From the NCBI RefSeq assembly GCF_004795855.1, contig NZ_CP039252.1:1302001-1366000 (forward strand): a stretch of DNA of 64,000 nt, written 5' to 3'. A program made the position numbers and the translations under genes. The stretch is from Hydrogenophaga sp. PAMC20947. GTDB taxonomy: Bacteria > Pseudomonadota > Gammaproteobacteria > Burkholderiales > Burkholderiaceae_C. Below the pieces are notes generated by a model. The model did not search any database, was not told the DNA's origin, and was given only the letters and a program-made list of their open reading frames with translations. This document shows, piece by piece, positions 27,524 to 36,773 of the stretch; the first letter of the stretch is position 1, and each line of letters starts with the position of its first letter.

Positions 27524-28195
27524 TCAGAAGCTGTAGCCAACGCTGAACTTGAGAACAGGCAGCACCTTGGCGCTGGAAACATCGTCTTGGGCCTTGCGCT
27601 CTTCGGCTGCAATGCGTGCCGCGGCACCGGGCTGGCTCAGCAAACCTTCGTTGCCGGTCAGGCTGATCTTGGGTTCGCCAATGGCCACACCGACGTCGAA
27701 GGCGAAGGTCCAGCCGGGCTTGCCGAGTTGGCCATGGCCCCACCCGATGCCCACATAAGGCATGGTTGATGGGTATTTGATCGCCGCACGCAGCTGGCTG
27801 CCGTCGGCTGAAAAGGATTGCCCATCGATGGTGAACGTGCCACTTTGCTGCTCGGCTTCCAACGTTGCACTTGAGCCGCCGACCGTGGCACCCAGGACCA
27901 CACGGAATGTGCCTTGAAAGGGGCGAATATCGGCAAACAAGCCGCTGCCGCGGAGCTTCAGATCCCCTTTGTAGGTGATGTCTTCGTTGGTGTAGGTGTC
28001 AGACACCGTCCCCTGCGCGAGCTCTCCCCGCACACCCACAACACTTGACAAGGGCACATTCAAGCCCAAGCCCAGGCCCCCCGTGCCCACCACGCCATAC
28101 ACACCCAGGTTGCCTGGCAGCGCACCCGAACTTTGGGCCATTGCCGAGCCAGACAACAACGCCATAGCCACGCAAACTGCACGTATCTTGATCAT
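27524..28195 (-). CDS. Predicted outer-membrane beta-barrel protein
   Basis: 223 aa with a clean signal peptide (MALLSGSAMAQ, cleavage near 21). The mature part alternates in strand-like blocks rich in Gly and aromatics (GVYGVVGTGGLGLGLNV, YVGIGWGHG, WTFAFDVGVAIGEP) and ends KFSVGYSF, the C-terminal Phe expected for outer-membrane barrels. It resembles small OmpW/Ail-type barrels in layout, but I do not recognise a named family. One insert is helical and charged (ARIAAEERKAQDD), perhaps a periplasmic turn. The start at 28195 is set by the signal peptide. Confidence 0.72.
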   Translation of the reverse strand: MIKIRAVCVAMALLSGSAMAQSSGALPGNLGVYGVVGTGGLGLGLNVPLSSVVGVRGELAQGTVSDTYTNEDITYKGDLKLRGSGLFADIRPFQGTFRVVLGATVGGSSATLEAEQQSGTFTIDGQSFSADGSQLRAAIKYPSTMPYVGIGWGHGQLGKPGWTFAFDVGVAIGEPKISLTGNEGLLSQPGAAARIAAEERKAQDDVSSAKVLPVLKFSVGYSF

Positions 28196-28646
28196 TTCAG
28201 CGGTCTTTCTTTCTGTAGAAGGGAGTAAAGCTGAACCAGTATAGGAGGGGGTCCCCGCCCGATTGCGAGATCTGAGGGGCGTTTCGAGTCTTCTTACAGA
28301 AAAATACGCTTTCCGTGAAGCTTGCCCCAAGATCCCCCCATTCGTCCTGTGCAAGCAGGGCTTCCCTCGGTTGAGAGGGCCATACCGGCAATCAAACTTT
28401 GTCCGGGGGGCTTTGCGTTGCGCCCGTGTGCCCGAACTGGGCCTGCGCCTCGCGGGCTGTGGTTTTCGGGCAATGCGCTACTTTCCACATTCAGATTGAC
28501 GTCCACCATGTCCCTGGCCCATGGCTCCGGGCGGGTATCCGAAACGGCTACAGATGGCGGTCTTCTGCTGCCCGGCAACCGCGTATCCAGAGGCCATTGC
28601 TCTGCTGCGCAACCGGCCGGGGCCACTCGCGAGATAATCGGGGTCT
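28196..28646. other. 451-base intergenic region between barrel gene and map
   Basis: Divergent region without a gene I can support. It contains a small CCCTC/GAGGG hairpin near 28364-28377 and a GATAAT box at 28633-28638, 8 bases before the map ATG. No tRNA or riboswitch core that I know is recognisable. Its length is unusual for this window and could hide a small RNA. Confidence 0.6.
28633..28638 (+). promoter_or_regulatory. -10 box immediately before map (near-leaderless)
   Basis: GATAAT ends 8 bases before the map ATG, so the message would have at most a base or two of leader. A GGGG lies between, but it is too close to act as a Shine-Dalgarno site if the start is as predicted. Confidence 0.4.
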
Positions 28647-29480
28647 ATGAGCATCACCTACAAAGACGAAGCCGGTATCGCAGGCATGCGCGAGGCTTGC
28701 CGCCTCGCATCCGAAGTCCTGGACTACCTCACACCCCACATCCAGCCTGGCGTGACCACGCTGGAGATCGACCGCCTGTCTGCCGAGTACATGAAGCAGC
28801 AGGGGACGCGTTCGGCCACCATTGGCTACCAGCCCGCTGGCTACCCGCCCTACCCCGGCCATCTCTGCACTTCTGTGAATCAGGTGATCTGTCACGGCAT
28901 TCCCAACGAGAAACCGCTCAAAAAGGGCGACATCCTCAACGTCGACGTGACCGTGATCACCAAAGACGGCTGGTTCGGCGACAACAGCCGCATGTACCTG
29001 ATCGGCGGCGAAGCCGCTTGCAGCGTGCAGGCCCGGCGCCTCTCGCAAGTCACTTTTGAGTGCATGTGGAAAGGGATCGCCATGGTCAAGCCTGGTGTGC
29101 GCCTGGGCGATATCGGCCACGCCATCCAGACCTACGCAGAAGGAAACGGGTTCACGGTGGTGCGCGAGTTTTGCGGCCACGGCATCGGCCAGCGTTTCCA
29201 TGAAGAACCGCAAGTCCTGCATTACGGCCGCCCCGGCACCCTGGAGGTGCTCAAAGAGGGCATGACCTTCACCATCGAGCCCATGATCAACGCCGGCAAG
29301 CGCGACATCAAAGAAATGGGCGACGGCTGGACCATCGTCACCAAAGACCGGTCTCTCTCTGCACAGTGGGAGCACACCGTGCTGGTCACACCCACAGGTT
29401 ACGAAGTGCTGACCTTGTCGGCAGGCAGTCCGTCGACGCCCGCGTTCGTGTCGGCCCAGACCACCCAGGCCGGGGTTTGA
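28647..29480 (+). CDS. map: Type I methionine aminopeptidase
   Basis: Removes the initiator methionine from nascent proteins. 277 aa with all five metal ligands visible: D100 in LNVDVTV, D112 in FGDNSRM, H178 in CGHGIG, E211 in TIEPM and E242 in QWEHTV. The first two Asp are 12 apart instead of the 11 I recall for E. coli, a one-residue loop insertion. It is cytosolic and essential where it is the only copy. It ends 4 bases before glnD. The order map-glnD is shared by many proteobacteria. Confidence 0.96.
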   Translation: MSITYKDEAGIAGMREACRLASEVLDYLTPHIQPGVTTLEIDRLSAEYMKQQGTRSATIGYQPAGYPPYPGHLCTSVNQVICHGIPNEKPLKKGDILNVDVTVITKDGWFGDNSRMYLIGGEAACSVQARRLSQVTFECMWKGIAMVKPGVRLGDIGHAIQTYAEGNGFTVVREFCGHGIGQRFHEEPQVLHYGRPGTLEVLKEGMTFTIEPMINAGKRDIKEMGDGWTIVTKDRSLSAQWEHTVLVTPTGYEVLTLSAGSPSTPAFVSAQTTQAGV

Positions 29481-29484
29481 CGCC

Positions 29485-32235
29485 TTGAGCCGCGCCGAAC
29501 TGCCCGCCATCGCCGAAGGGGTTGGCGCGCTGCGCCAGCATTACCGTGCGGAGAAAAAGCGTCTGATGGACCGCCTCAGCGTTGAGGCGACCTCAACCCG
29601 AGGCGTGCGCACAGCGCTTGCGCAACTGGCACGCCTGACCGATCAGGCTTTGCGGGAGTTGTGGCAGCGCGCTGGCTTCAAGGCTACTTACGCATTGCTG
29701 GCGGTGGGCGGCTACGGCCGGGGTGAACTGTTTCCCTTCTCGGACGTGGACGTGCTGGTGTTGATGCCCGATGGCATGAAACCCGAACAGGACGAGCCGC
29801 TCAAGGCCCGCCTGGAGACGTTCATTGGCTGGTGTTGGGACGTCGGCCTGGAGATCGGCTCCAGCGTGCGCACCACGGCCGAGTGTCTCGCCGAGGCGTC
29901 CAAAGATGTGACTGTGCAGACTTCGCTACTTGAAGCGCGCCTGATTCGCGGCAACAAACCTTTGTTCAACCAGCTGGAGCACGCACTGGCTGAGGCGATG
30001 GACCCCAAGGCATTTTTTGTGGCCAAGATGCTTGAAATGCGGCAGCGGCACATCAAGTTTGAGAACACGCCCTATTCCCTGGAACCCAACTGCAAGGAGT
30101 CGCCGGGGGGGCTGCGCGACCTGCAGATCATCTTGTGGGTCGCCAAGGCCGCCGGCTTGGGCAACAGCTGGGATGATCTTGCCCGCAAGGGCTTGGCCAC
30201 GCCCCTGGAGGCGCGGCAGATCAAGGCCAACGAGGCCTTGTTGAGCCAGATCCGTGCTCGCTTGCATTTGCTCGCCGGACGGCGTGAAGACCGTTTGGTA
30301 TTCGACTTGCAAACAGCCGTGGCCGAGTCATTTGGATTCAAGGCCCACACGCCCCCCATGGTGGTGCCCACGGGCGATGGCCCCAATCACGCCCCCACGC
30401 CGTCCACCGCCAAAGGCGTGCGGCGGGCCAGTGAGGTGCTGATGAAGCGCTATTACTGGGCGGCCAAGGCGGTGACCCAGCTCAACCAGATTCTGCTGCT
30501 CAACATCGAAGAGTGGCTGGCCAACGATGACATCGGCGTAGACCGCCGGCGCCCGCTCAATGAGCGCTTCTTCGACAAAGCCGGCATGCTGGAGGTCGCC
30601 CATGACGACCTGTACATACAACAGCCCCACGCCATTCTGGAGACCTTTCTGATCTACCAGACCACGCTGGGGATCAAGGGCCTCTCGGCCCGCACCCTGC
30701 GGGCCTTGTTCAATGCCCGGCCGGTGATGAATGCGGCCTTCCGGGCCGACCCAGCCAACCGGACGATGTTCCTGCGCATACTGCAGGAACCCGAGGGCAT
30801 CACCCATGCCCTGCGGCTGATGAACCAGACTTCGGTGCTCGGGCGGTACCTTTGGGTGTTCCGCAATATCGTGGGGCAGATGCAGCACGACCTGTTCCAC
30901 GTTTACACCGTGGATCAACACATCCTGATGGTGGTGCGCAATATGCGCCGCTTCTTCATTGCCGATTACTCCCACGAATATCCGTTTTGCTCCCAACTCG
31001 CTGCAGGCTGGGACAAGCCCTGGATTCTTTACATCGCCGCCCTTTTTCACGACATCGCCAAAGGTCGTGGTGGGGATCATTCGGAGCTGGGCGCGCACGA
31101 TGTCCGGGTATTTTGCCGCCAGCACGGCATAGCCAAGGAAGACACGCGGTTGATCGAATTCCTGGTGTCGGAACACCTGACCATGAGCCGCATGGCCCAA
31201 AAGGAAGACCTCAGCGATCCCGATGTGATCAATGCGTTTGCCAAGCGCGTGGGCAATGAGCGCTACCTCACTGCGCTTTACCTGTTGACCGTGGCAGACA
31301 TCCGGGGCACCAGCCCCAAGGTGTGGAACGCCTGGAAAGGCAAGCTGCTCGAGGACCTGTATCGCTACACCTTGCGTGCGCTGGGCGGCCGTGCCCCCGA
31401 TCCGCTGGCTTTGATCGAATCGCGCAAGCGCGAGGCCATGGCCATCATGGCCCTGCATGCCATGCCCCACGAAGCCCACAAGGCACTGTGGGACCGCCTG
31501 GATGTGAGCTATTTCATGCGCCACCAGGCCGATGAAATCGCCTGGCACACCCGGGCTCTGAGCCGTGAGCTCGCGCAAAAAGGCCTGGCAAGGGCCAAGA
31601 CTGCTGCTGAGCCTTCCGCAAGCGAGGCCGGCGAGGCGACCCGCGTGGAGCTGGACCGCTGCATCGTCAAAGCGCGCATGTCTCCCGCCGGCGAGGGTTT
31701 GCAGGTGGTGGTTTATGCCCCCGATCAGACCGATCTGTTTGCCCGCATTTGTGGCTACTTCGACGAATCGGACTTCAGCATTCTGGACGCGCGGGTGCAC
31801 ACCACGCGCGACGGCCACGCGCTCGACACCTTCCAGATCGTGGCGCCCAACCTCGCGGACCATTATCGGGAACTCACCGGCATGGTGGAAAACCGCCTCG
31901 CCCAGACCATTGATGCCCGCGGCCCCCTGCCGCCACCCACCATGGGCCGTGTATCGCGCCGGGTCAAAAGCTTCCCGGTGACGCCGCGCGTTGATCTGCA
32001 GCCCGACGATAAGGGTCAGCGCTGGCTGCTTTCAATCTCGGCCAGCGACCGGAACGGCTTGCTCTATTGCGTCTCGCGCGTATTGGCGCAATACGAATTG
32101 AGCGTTGAATTGGCCAAAATCACCACCTTGGGCGAGCGCGTGGAAGACACCCTCCTCATCAGCGGCCCGCAGCTGCAAGTCAACAAGCGGCAACTTGAAT
32201 TCGGGACCGAGCTGCTGAAAACGCTCAAAGGTTGA
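29485..32235 (+). CDS. glnD: Bifunctional PII uridylyltransferase/uridylyl-removing enzyme
   Basis: Primary nitrogen sensor: it uridylylates PII (GlnB/GlnK) when glutamine is low and removes UMP when it is high. 916 aa. Nucleotidyltransferase domain with GGYGRGELFPFSDVDVLVL (residues about 73-91), then an HD domain with FHDIAKGRGGDHSELG, then two ACT domains (DLFARICGYFDESDFSILDARVHT region and the C-terminal DRNGLLYCVSRVLAQYELSVE). The start is TTG at 29485, five bases after map. An in-frame ATG at 29566 would cut off the family-typical RQHYRAEKKRL helix, so TTG is preferred. Expression is probably coupled to map. Confidence 0.95.
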   Translation: MSRAELPAIAEGVGALRQHYRAEKKRLMDRLSVEATSTRGVRTALAQLARLTDQALRELWQRAGFKATYALLAVGGYGRGELFPFSDVDVLVLMPDGMKPEQDEPLKARLETFIGWCWDVGLEIGSSVRTTAECLAEASKDVTVQTSLLEARLIRGNKPLFNQLEHALAEAMDPKAFFVAKMLEMRQRHIKFENTPYSLEPNCKESPGGLRDLQIILWVAKAAGLGNSWDDLARKGLATPLEARQIKANEALLSQIRARLHLLAGRREDRLVFDLQTAVAESFGFKAHTPPMVVPTGDGPNHAPTPSTAKGVRRASEVLMKRYYWAAKAVTQLNQILLLNIEEWLANDDIGVDRRRPLNERFFDKAGMLEVAHDDLYIQQPHAILETFLIYQTTLGIKGLSARTLRALFNARPVMNAAFRADPANRTMFLRILQEPEGITHALRLMNQTSVLGRYLWVFRNIVGQMQHDLFHVYTVDQHILMVVRNMRRFFIADYSHEYPFCSQLAAGWDKPWILYIAALFHDIAKGRGGDHSELGAHDVRVFCRQHGIAKEDTRLIEFLVSEHLTMSRMAQKEDLSDPDVINAFAKRVGNERYLTALYLLTVADIRGTSPKVWNAWKGKLLEDLYRYTLRALGGRAPDPLALIESRKREAMAIMALHAMPHEAHKALWDRLDVSYFMRHQADEIAWHTRALSRELAQKGLARAKTAAEPSASEAGEATRVELDRCIVKARMSPAGEGLQVVVYAPDQTDLFARICGYFDESDFSILDARVHTTRDGHALDTFQIVAPNLADHYRELTGMVENRLAQTIDARGPLPPPTMGRVSRRVKSFPVTPRVDLQPDDKGQRWLLSISASDRNGLLYCVSRVLAQYELSVELAKITTLGERVEDTLLISGPQLQVNKRQLEFGTELLKTLKG

Positions 32236-32250
32236 CGCGTCGCACCATTC

Positions 32251-32283
32251 ACCGGGAACGCCCAGGCATCATGGGCGTCCGGT
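32251..32283. terminator. Hairpin between convergent glnD and RND pump genes
   Basis: ACGCCCA (32258-32264) pairs perfectly with TGGGCGT (32272-32278); ACCG/CGGT extends the stem beyond a small internal loop. No T-run follows, so termination is possible but not certain. Confidence 0.5.
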
Positions 32284-32302
32284 CAATGGGTGCTGCGTTG
32301 TG

Positions 32303-35300
32303 TCAACCGCCTTGCTGCGTGCTCAGCTGAGGCAAGGAGGGCTCATCGGCGTGTTTGGATTTCGCAGGTGCCATCCCAAACAAACGGCCAAAGAAGAGCG
32401 ACACGTCGTCCACGATGGTGAACACCGCTGGAATCACCAACAGGCTTAACAAGGTAGAGGTGATCAAGCCACCGATCACGGCCACAGCCATAGGCGAGCG
32501 GAAGCTGCTGTCGGCCTCTCCCCAGCCAATTGCAATGGGCAACATACCGGCGCCCATGGCGATGGTGGTCATCACGATGGGGCGTGCACGCTTGTGGCAA
32601 GCGTCCAGTATGGCGTGGGTGCGGTCCATGCCATGCTCGCGCCGGGCCTCAATGGCGTACTCCACCAACAAGATCGAGTTCTTCGTGGCCACGCCCATCA
32701 ACATGATCAAACCGATCAATGAAGGCATGGAGAAGCTTTTGTCCGCAACCAACAGGGCCACGAACGCACCGCCCAGCGACAGCGGCAGCGCCGCCAAAAT
32801 CGTGAACGGGTGCAAAAAGGTTTTGAACAGCAACACCAAGACGATGTAGATGCACAGCACGCCGGTCAGCATGGCCAGGCCAAAACTGGCGAACAGCTCG
32901 CCCTGCACTTCTGCGTCGCCGATTTCCAGAACCCTGACTCCCGCGGGCAAGCTCTTCATGCTGGGGAGTTTTTCCACCGCAGTTTTCATGTCGCCCAAGG
33001 CGATACCGGCCAACTCCACCTCGAAGTTGATGTTGCGCGAGCGGTCGTAGCGGTCGATCACCGCAGGACCGCCACCAAAAGACAGCGAGGCGACCTGACC
33101 CAGCATCACCGGCCCCTTGGCCCCTGGTACCGCCAGGCGGGACAGCACATCCAGATCGGTCAGCGCTTGCGGCGACAGCTTGACCACGATGGGGATCTGG
33201 CGCTGCGGCAGGTTCATCTTGGGCAAAGCGCTGTCGTAGTCACCCACGGTGGCGATGCGCAGCGTATCGGCGATGGCCGCACTGGTCACGCCCATGTCGG
33301 CCGCCTTGGCGAGATCTGGCGTGACGCTGATCTCGGTGCGCACCAGAGCGGCACTCGACTGGATGCTGCCCACGCCATTGATGGTGCGAAGGTCGCGCTC
33401 GATGGCGCTGGCCGCCACCGACAGCGCGTTGGAATCGTTGCCGGTGAGGGTCAGAATGTACTTTTCACCCGAACCACCCAACCCCACCTTGCTGCGCACG
33501 CCCGGCAAGTTGGACATCGCTTCGCGCAACTTGTTTTCGATCACCTGCTTGCGTGGACGTTCACCGCGTTTGGTCAGCTGAATGGTCAAAGCTGCCTTGC
33601 GCGATTCGGAGGCACCTTGGGGTGCAAACGGATCGCTGCCCGCCGAGCCTGAGCCAATCGTGGTGTAGACCGACTTGACGTTGTCGACCGCCGACACCAA
33701 CAGGCGCGCCTGCTCAGCCGTTGTTATCGTCTGCTTCAACGTGGTTCCCGGCGGCAACTCGATGTAAACCTGCGTCTGGGAGTTGTCGTCAGGGGGGATG
33801 AAACCTTGTGGAAGCAAGGGAATCAACATGATCGACCCGACAAAGAAGGCGGCCGCTCCCCCCATGGTGATCCAGCGGTGGCGAATGCACCAGGCCGCCC
33901 ATTTGCCGTAGGTGTTCAACCATCCCGGCTCATGCTGGCTGCTGCTCCACGACCACAGCTTTTCTGTGAACGCATTTCGGCGCGCCCAGTTCGGGCGGTC
34001 CTTGGCCATGACAAAAGGCCGCATGATGTAGGCCGCCATCATGGGGGTCAACGCCCGCGCCACGATCAACGAGGCGAACACCGCCAGAGAGGCGGTCCAG
34101 CCAAACTGCTTGAAGAACTTGCCTGGAATGCCCGACATGAATGCCGTGGGCAGAAACACCGCAATCAAGGTGAAGGTGGTGGCGATCACGGCCATACCGA
34201 TTTCGTCGGCCGCTTCCATGGAGGCCTGATACGGCGACTTGCCCATGCGCATGTGGCGCACGATATTCTCCACCTCCACAATGGCATCGTCCACCAGAAT
34301 ACCGATCACCAGCGACATGGCCAGCAACGTCACAACGTTGATGGAGAAGCCCAGGTAATACATGCCGATGAAGGCGGGGATTGCTGACAAAGGCAGGGCC
34401 ACCGCCGAGACAATGGTGGCGCGGAAATCGCGCAGAAACAGCCACACCACCAACACAGCCAAGAGCGCGCCTTCGTACAGCAGCGCCATGGAGCCGGCGA
34501 ACTCTTCTTCCACCGGCGTCACAAAATCGAAAGATTCTGTGATTTGCAAATCGGGGCGTTCGACCTGCAACGCTTTGAGCTTCTCGCGCACGCCGTGTCC
34601 CACCTCGACCTCGCTGGCACCGCGACTGCGCGCCACCTCAAAGCCCACCACAGGCTTGCCATTCAGGAAGGCTGCTGCGGTGGGCTCGGCCACGGTGTCT
34701 TTGACCTCGGCAATCTGGTCCAGCCGCACGCGGCGGCCATCGGACAACGACAGTTCCAGCTGCGCCAGCTCTTCGGCCGACTTCAGGGCAGACAAGGTTC
34801 GCAAAGGCTGCTGGCTGCCACCAATGTCCGCTCGCCCGCCCGCGCTTTCGATCTGCACACGCGCCAGCTGGCGCGAAATGTCTGCCGCGGTGGCGCCCAG
34901 CGATTGCAGTTTCAGGGGATCCAGAAGAATCTGGACTTCGCGGTTCACACCGCCCACGCGGTTGACCGCGCCCACGCCACGCACCGAGAGCAGCAGCTTG
35001 CTGATGTCGTTTTCAACAAACCACGAGATCGCCTCGTCGTCCATCTTGTCGGAGCTCACCGTGTAGGCCAGAACAGCACCGCCAGCCAGCTCCACCTTGT
35101 TGATGATGGGCTCCTGGATATCCGAGGGCAGGTCACCGCGCACTTTGGCCACGGCCGAGCGCACATCGTCCAGCGCTTCCTGGGTGTTTTTCTCAATGCG
35201 GAATTCGGCGGTGATGGTGACCACGCCGTCTTGCACCTTGGTGTAGATGTGTTTGAGCCCTTGCAGCGAGGCCATGCCGTTTTCTATCGGACGGGCCACG

Positions 35301-35485
35301 TCGTTTTCCAGCTGGTTGGGCGCAGCGCCCGGCAGGCTGGCGATCACGGTGATGTTGGGCACGTCCAGGTCGGGGAAGTTTTGCACCTTCATCGAGTTGA
35401 ACGAATACAGCCCCGCCAGCGTCAGCATGACGAACAGCATGACCGCAGGAATGGGGTTTTTAATGGACCAGGAAGAGACGTTCAT
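32303..35485 (-). CDS. RND multidrug efflux pump permease (HAE1 family)
   Basis: Inner-membrane proton-driven exporter of 1060 aa, AcrB-like, with 12 predicted helices and two large periplasmic loops. The N-terminus SSWSIKNPIPAVMLFVMLTL resembles pumps whose first helix follows a short tail. The proton-relay pair appears in LVIGILVDDAIVEVEN. The last helices include LIGLIMLMGVATKNSILLVEYA. The start at 35485 is preferred to a longer frame to 35566 that reads through repeat copy C. It is the third gene of an OMF-adaptor-pump operon. No local regulator is present. The substrate is not deducible. Confidence 0.92.
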   Translation of the reverse strand: MNVSSWSIKNPIPAVMLFVMLTLAGLYSFNSMKVQNFPDLDVPNITVIASLPGAAPNQLENDVARPIENGMASLQGLKHIYTKVQDGVVTITAEFRIEKNTQEALDDVRSAVAKVRGDLPSDIQEPIINKVELAGGAVLAYTVSSDKMDDEAISWFVENDISKLLLSVRGVGAVNRVGGVNREVQILLDPLKLQSLGATAADISRQLARVQIESAGGRADIGGSQQPLRTLSALKSAEELAQLELSLSDGRRVRLDQIAEVKDTVAEPTAAAFLNGKPVVGFEVARSRGASEVEVGHGVREKLKALQVERPDLQITESFDFVTPVEEEFAGSMALLYEGALLAVLVVWLFLRDFRATIVSAVALPLSAIPAFIGMYYLGFSINVVTLLAMSLVIGILVDDAIVEVENIVRHMRMGKSPYQASMEAADEIGMAVIATTFTLIAVFLPTAFMSGIPGKFFKQFGWTASLAVFASLIVARALTPMMAAYIMRPFVMAKDRPNWARRNAFTEKLWSWSSSQHEPGWLNTYGKWAAWCIRHRWITMGGAAAFFVGSIMLIPLLPQGFIPPDDNSQTQVYIELPPGTTLKQTITTAEQARLLVSAVDNVKSVYTTIGSGSAGSDPFAPQGASESRKAALTIQLTKRGERPRKQVIENKLREAMSNLPGVRSKVGLGGSGEKYILTLTGNDSNALSVAASAIERDLRTINGVGSIQSSAALVRTEISVTPDLAKAADMGVTSAAIADTLRIATVGDYDSALPKMNLPQRQIPIVVKLSPQALTDLDVLSRLAVPGAKGPVMLGQVASLSFGGGPAVIDRYDRSRNINFEVELAGIALGDMKTAVEKLPSMKSLPAGVRVLEIGDAEVQGELFASFGLAMLTGVLCIYIVLVLLFKTFLHPFTILAALPLSLGGAFVALLVADKSFSMPSLIGLIMLMGVATKNSILLVEYAIEARREHGMDRTHAILDACHKRARPIVMTTIAMGAGMLPIAIGWGEADSSFRSPMAVAVIGGLITSTLLSLLVIPAVFTIVDDVSLFFGRLFGMAPAKSKHADEPSLPQLSTQQGG

Positions 35486-35499
35486 TGGGCTACCTCCCC

Positions 35500-35567
35500 C
35501 CCGATGCACCGTTGGCGCCTCGCCCTCAAGGGGGCAACACCAGCGGCCTGGCAAAGCCAGTTCCACG
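35500..35567 (-). repeat. Dispersed comamonad-type intergenic repeat, copy C (inverted)
   Basis: On the minus strand it reads GTGGAACTGGCTTTGCCAGG, then CCGCTGGTGTTGCCCCCTTG, then AGGG, and is a near match to copy A through the CCCCCTTGA core. It lies between the adaptor and pump genes of the efflux operon, so it is transcribed. Confidence 0.72.
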
Positions 35568-35624
35568 CTGTTCTTGGTTGGCAGTCACCTTGCTCGCGGC
35601 GGATCATTGGTGGCATGGAGTACA

Positions 35625-36773
35625 TCACTTGACGACTTTCACGAAGTCGCCTTCGTTGAGGAAACCCGCGCCTTTGACGGCCACGGATTCGTCGGGCTTC
35701 AGCCCATCCAGCAGCTCGACGCGTTCGCCTACACGGCGGCCCGTTTGCACTTTGCGCTGGGCAGCCTTGTTGTCGGCGCCGATCACGAAGACATAGCTGT
35801 GACCGTCGCGCACCACGATGGCCGCTGCCGGAACGGTAAGCGCCGAGCTTTCACCCAGGACGAAACGCCCTTTGGCAAACGTGCCAGCGGTCAGTTCTTC
35901 GTGGCGGGGCAAGTCGACATACACAATGATGTTGCGCGTTTGCAGGTCGGCCGTGGGTGAAATGGCGCGCACCTTGCCGGGCAGTTCGGTGCCGGTGGCC
36001 AACGTCACTTTGACCTCCTGGCCCAGCTTGACGCGCCCCAATTCACCGGGGGTCACTTCGCCGCGCCATTCCATGCGCCCCTGGCGCACCATGCGAAACA
36101 ACTCCTGTCCAGCACCCACGACACCACCGACCGTCGCGCTGCGCGCGGAGATCACGCCGTCATCTGGTGCTTTCACCGAAGTATTGCCCAGGCGAATCTG
36201 GGTGGCGCTGAAGGCGGCCTTGGCGGCCTCCCATTGGGCTTTACTGACCTTTTCTGCGGTCAAGTATTGAGCGATCTGCGATTGGGAGAGCGCGCCAGTG
36301 TCTTCGATCGAGCGCGCTCGGTCGGCATCGGCCTTGGCGTTTTCGTGGTTGGCCTCGGCTTGCATCTCAGCCGCCTTTCCTTGCAAGCTCTCAGCCTCGG
36401 CCGTGGCCGTGACAAAGGTGGCCAGAATCTGTCCCTTCTTCACCCTGTCGCCGACATTGGCGGTGACAGTGGCCAGGCGCAATCCGCTCACCTCAGCTCC
36501 CACGCTGGCTTCTTGCCAGGCGCTGACGTTGCCGTTGGCATCCAGCAGCAGCCCGATGTTGTCTGTGCTGGGTTTCTCGACCGTGATCGTCATGGATGGC
36601 TTGGCCAATCCGGCATCGCCATCGGCGCCCGCTTCAGTCTTGGGATCATTCGCCCCGCTGTCTGGCGCTTTGGGCTGGCATGCGATCAGCGCCATGCCTG
36701 TCAGGCTGAGGGCGAACCATGTCCAGCCTTTGCCCAAGCCAGGACCTTTCACTTTGATGGTGTGTGCGTTCAT
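35625..36773 (-). CDS. RND efflux periplasmic adaptor (membrane-fusion protein)
   Basis: 382 aa HlyD/AcrA-type adaptor linking pump and outer-membrane channel. A lipobox-like GMALIAC near residue 32 suggests lipid anchoring. A lipoyl half (EASVGAEVSGLRLATVTANVGDRVKKGQILATF), an alpha-hairpin with coiled-coil character (about 125-200: AAEMQAEANHENAKADADRA), a second lipoyl half (VKAPDDGVISARSATVGGVV) and a beta-barrel/MP domain follow in the canonical order. Its ATG overlaps the stop of the OMF gene by 4 bases (ATGA). The pump follows 139 bases downstream, with a repeat in the gap. Confidence 0.92.
   Translation of the reverse strand: MNAHTIKVKGPGLGKGWTWFALSLTGMALIACQPKAPDSGANDPKTEAGADGDAGLAKPSMTITVEKPSTDNIGLLLDANGNVSAWQEASVGAEVSGLRLATVTANVGDRVKKGQILATFVTATAEAESLQGKAAEMQAEANHENAKADADRARSIEDTGALSQSQIAQYLTAEKVSKAQWEAAKAAFSATQIRLGNTSVKAPDDGVISARSATVGGVVGAGQELFRMVRQGRMEWRGEVTPGELGRVKLGQEVKVTLATGTELPGKVRAISPTADLQTRNIIVYVDLPRHEELTAGTFAKGRFVLGESSALTVPAAAIVVRDGHSYVFVIGADNKAAQRKVQTGRRVGERVELLDGLKPDESVAVKGAGFLNEGDFVKVVK

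Noticed and set aside
28322..29059. Rightward open frame overlapping the map gene in another frame
   Set aside because: Arg/Pro-rich, no ribosome-binding site, overlaps map by over 400 bases.
30105..30111. Run of seven G in glnD as a possible slippage site
   Set aside because: Encodes the conserved S-P-G-G-L-R-D segment of GlnD and is of ordinary length for this GC content.
30328..31863. 511-codon leftward open frame opposite glnD
   Set aside because: glnD domains are continuous on the plus strand; the antisense protein has no family features.
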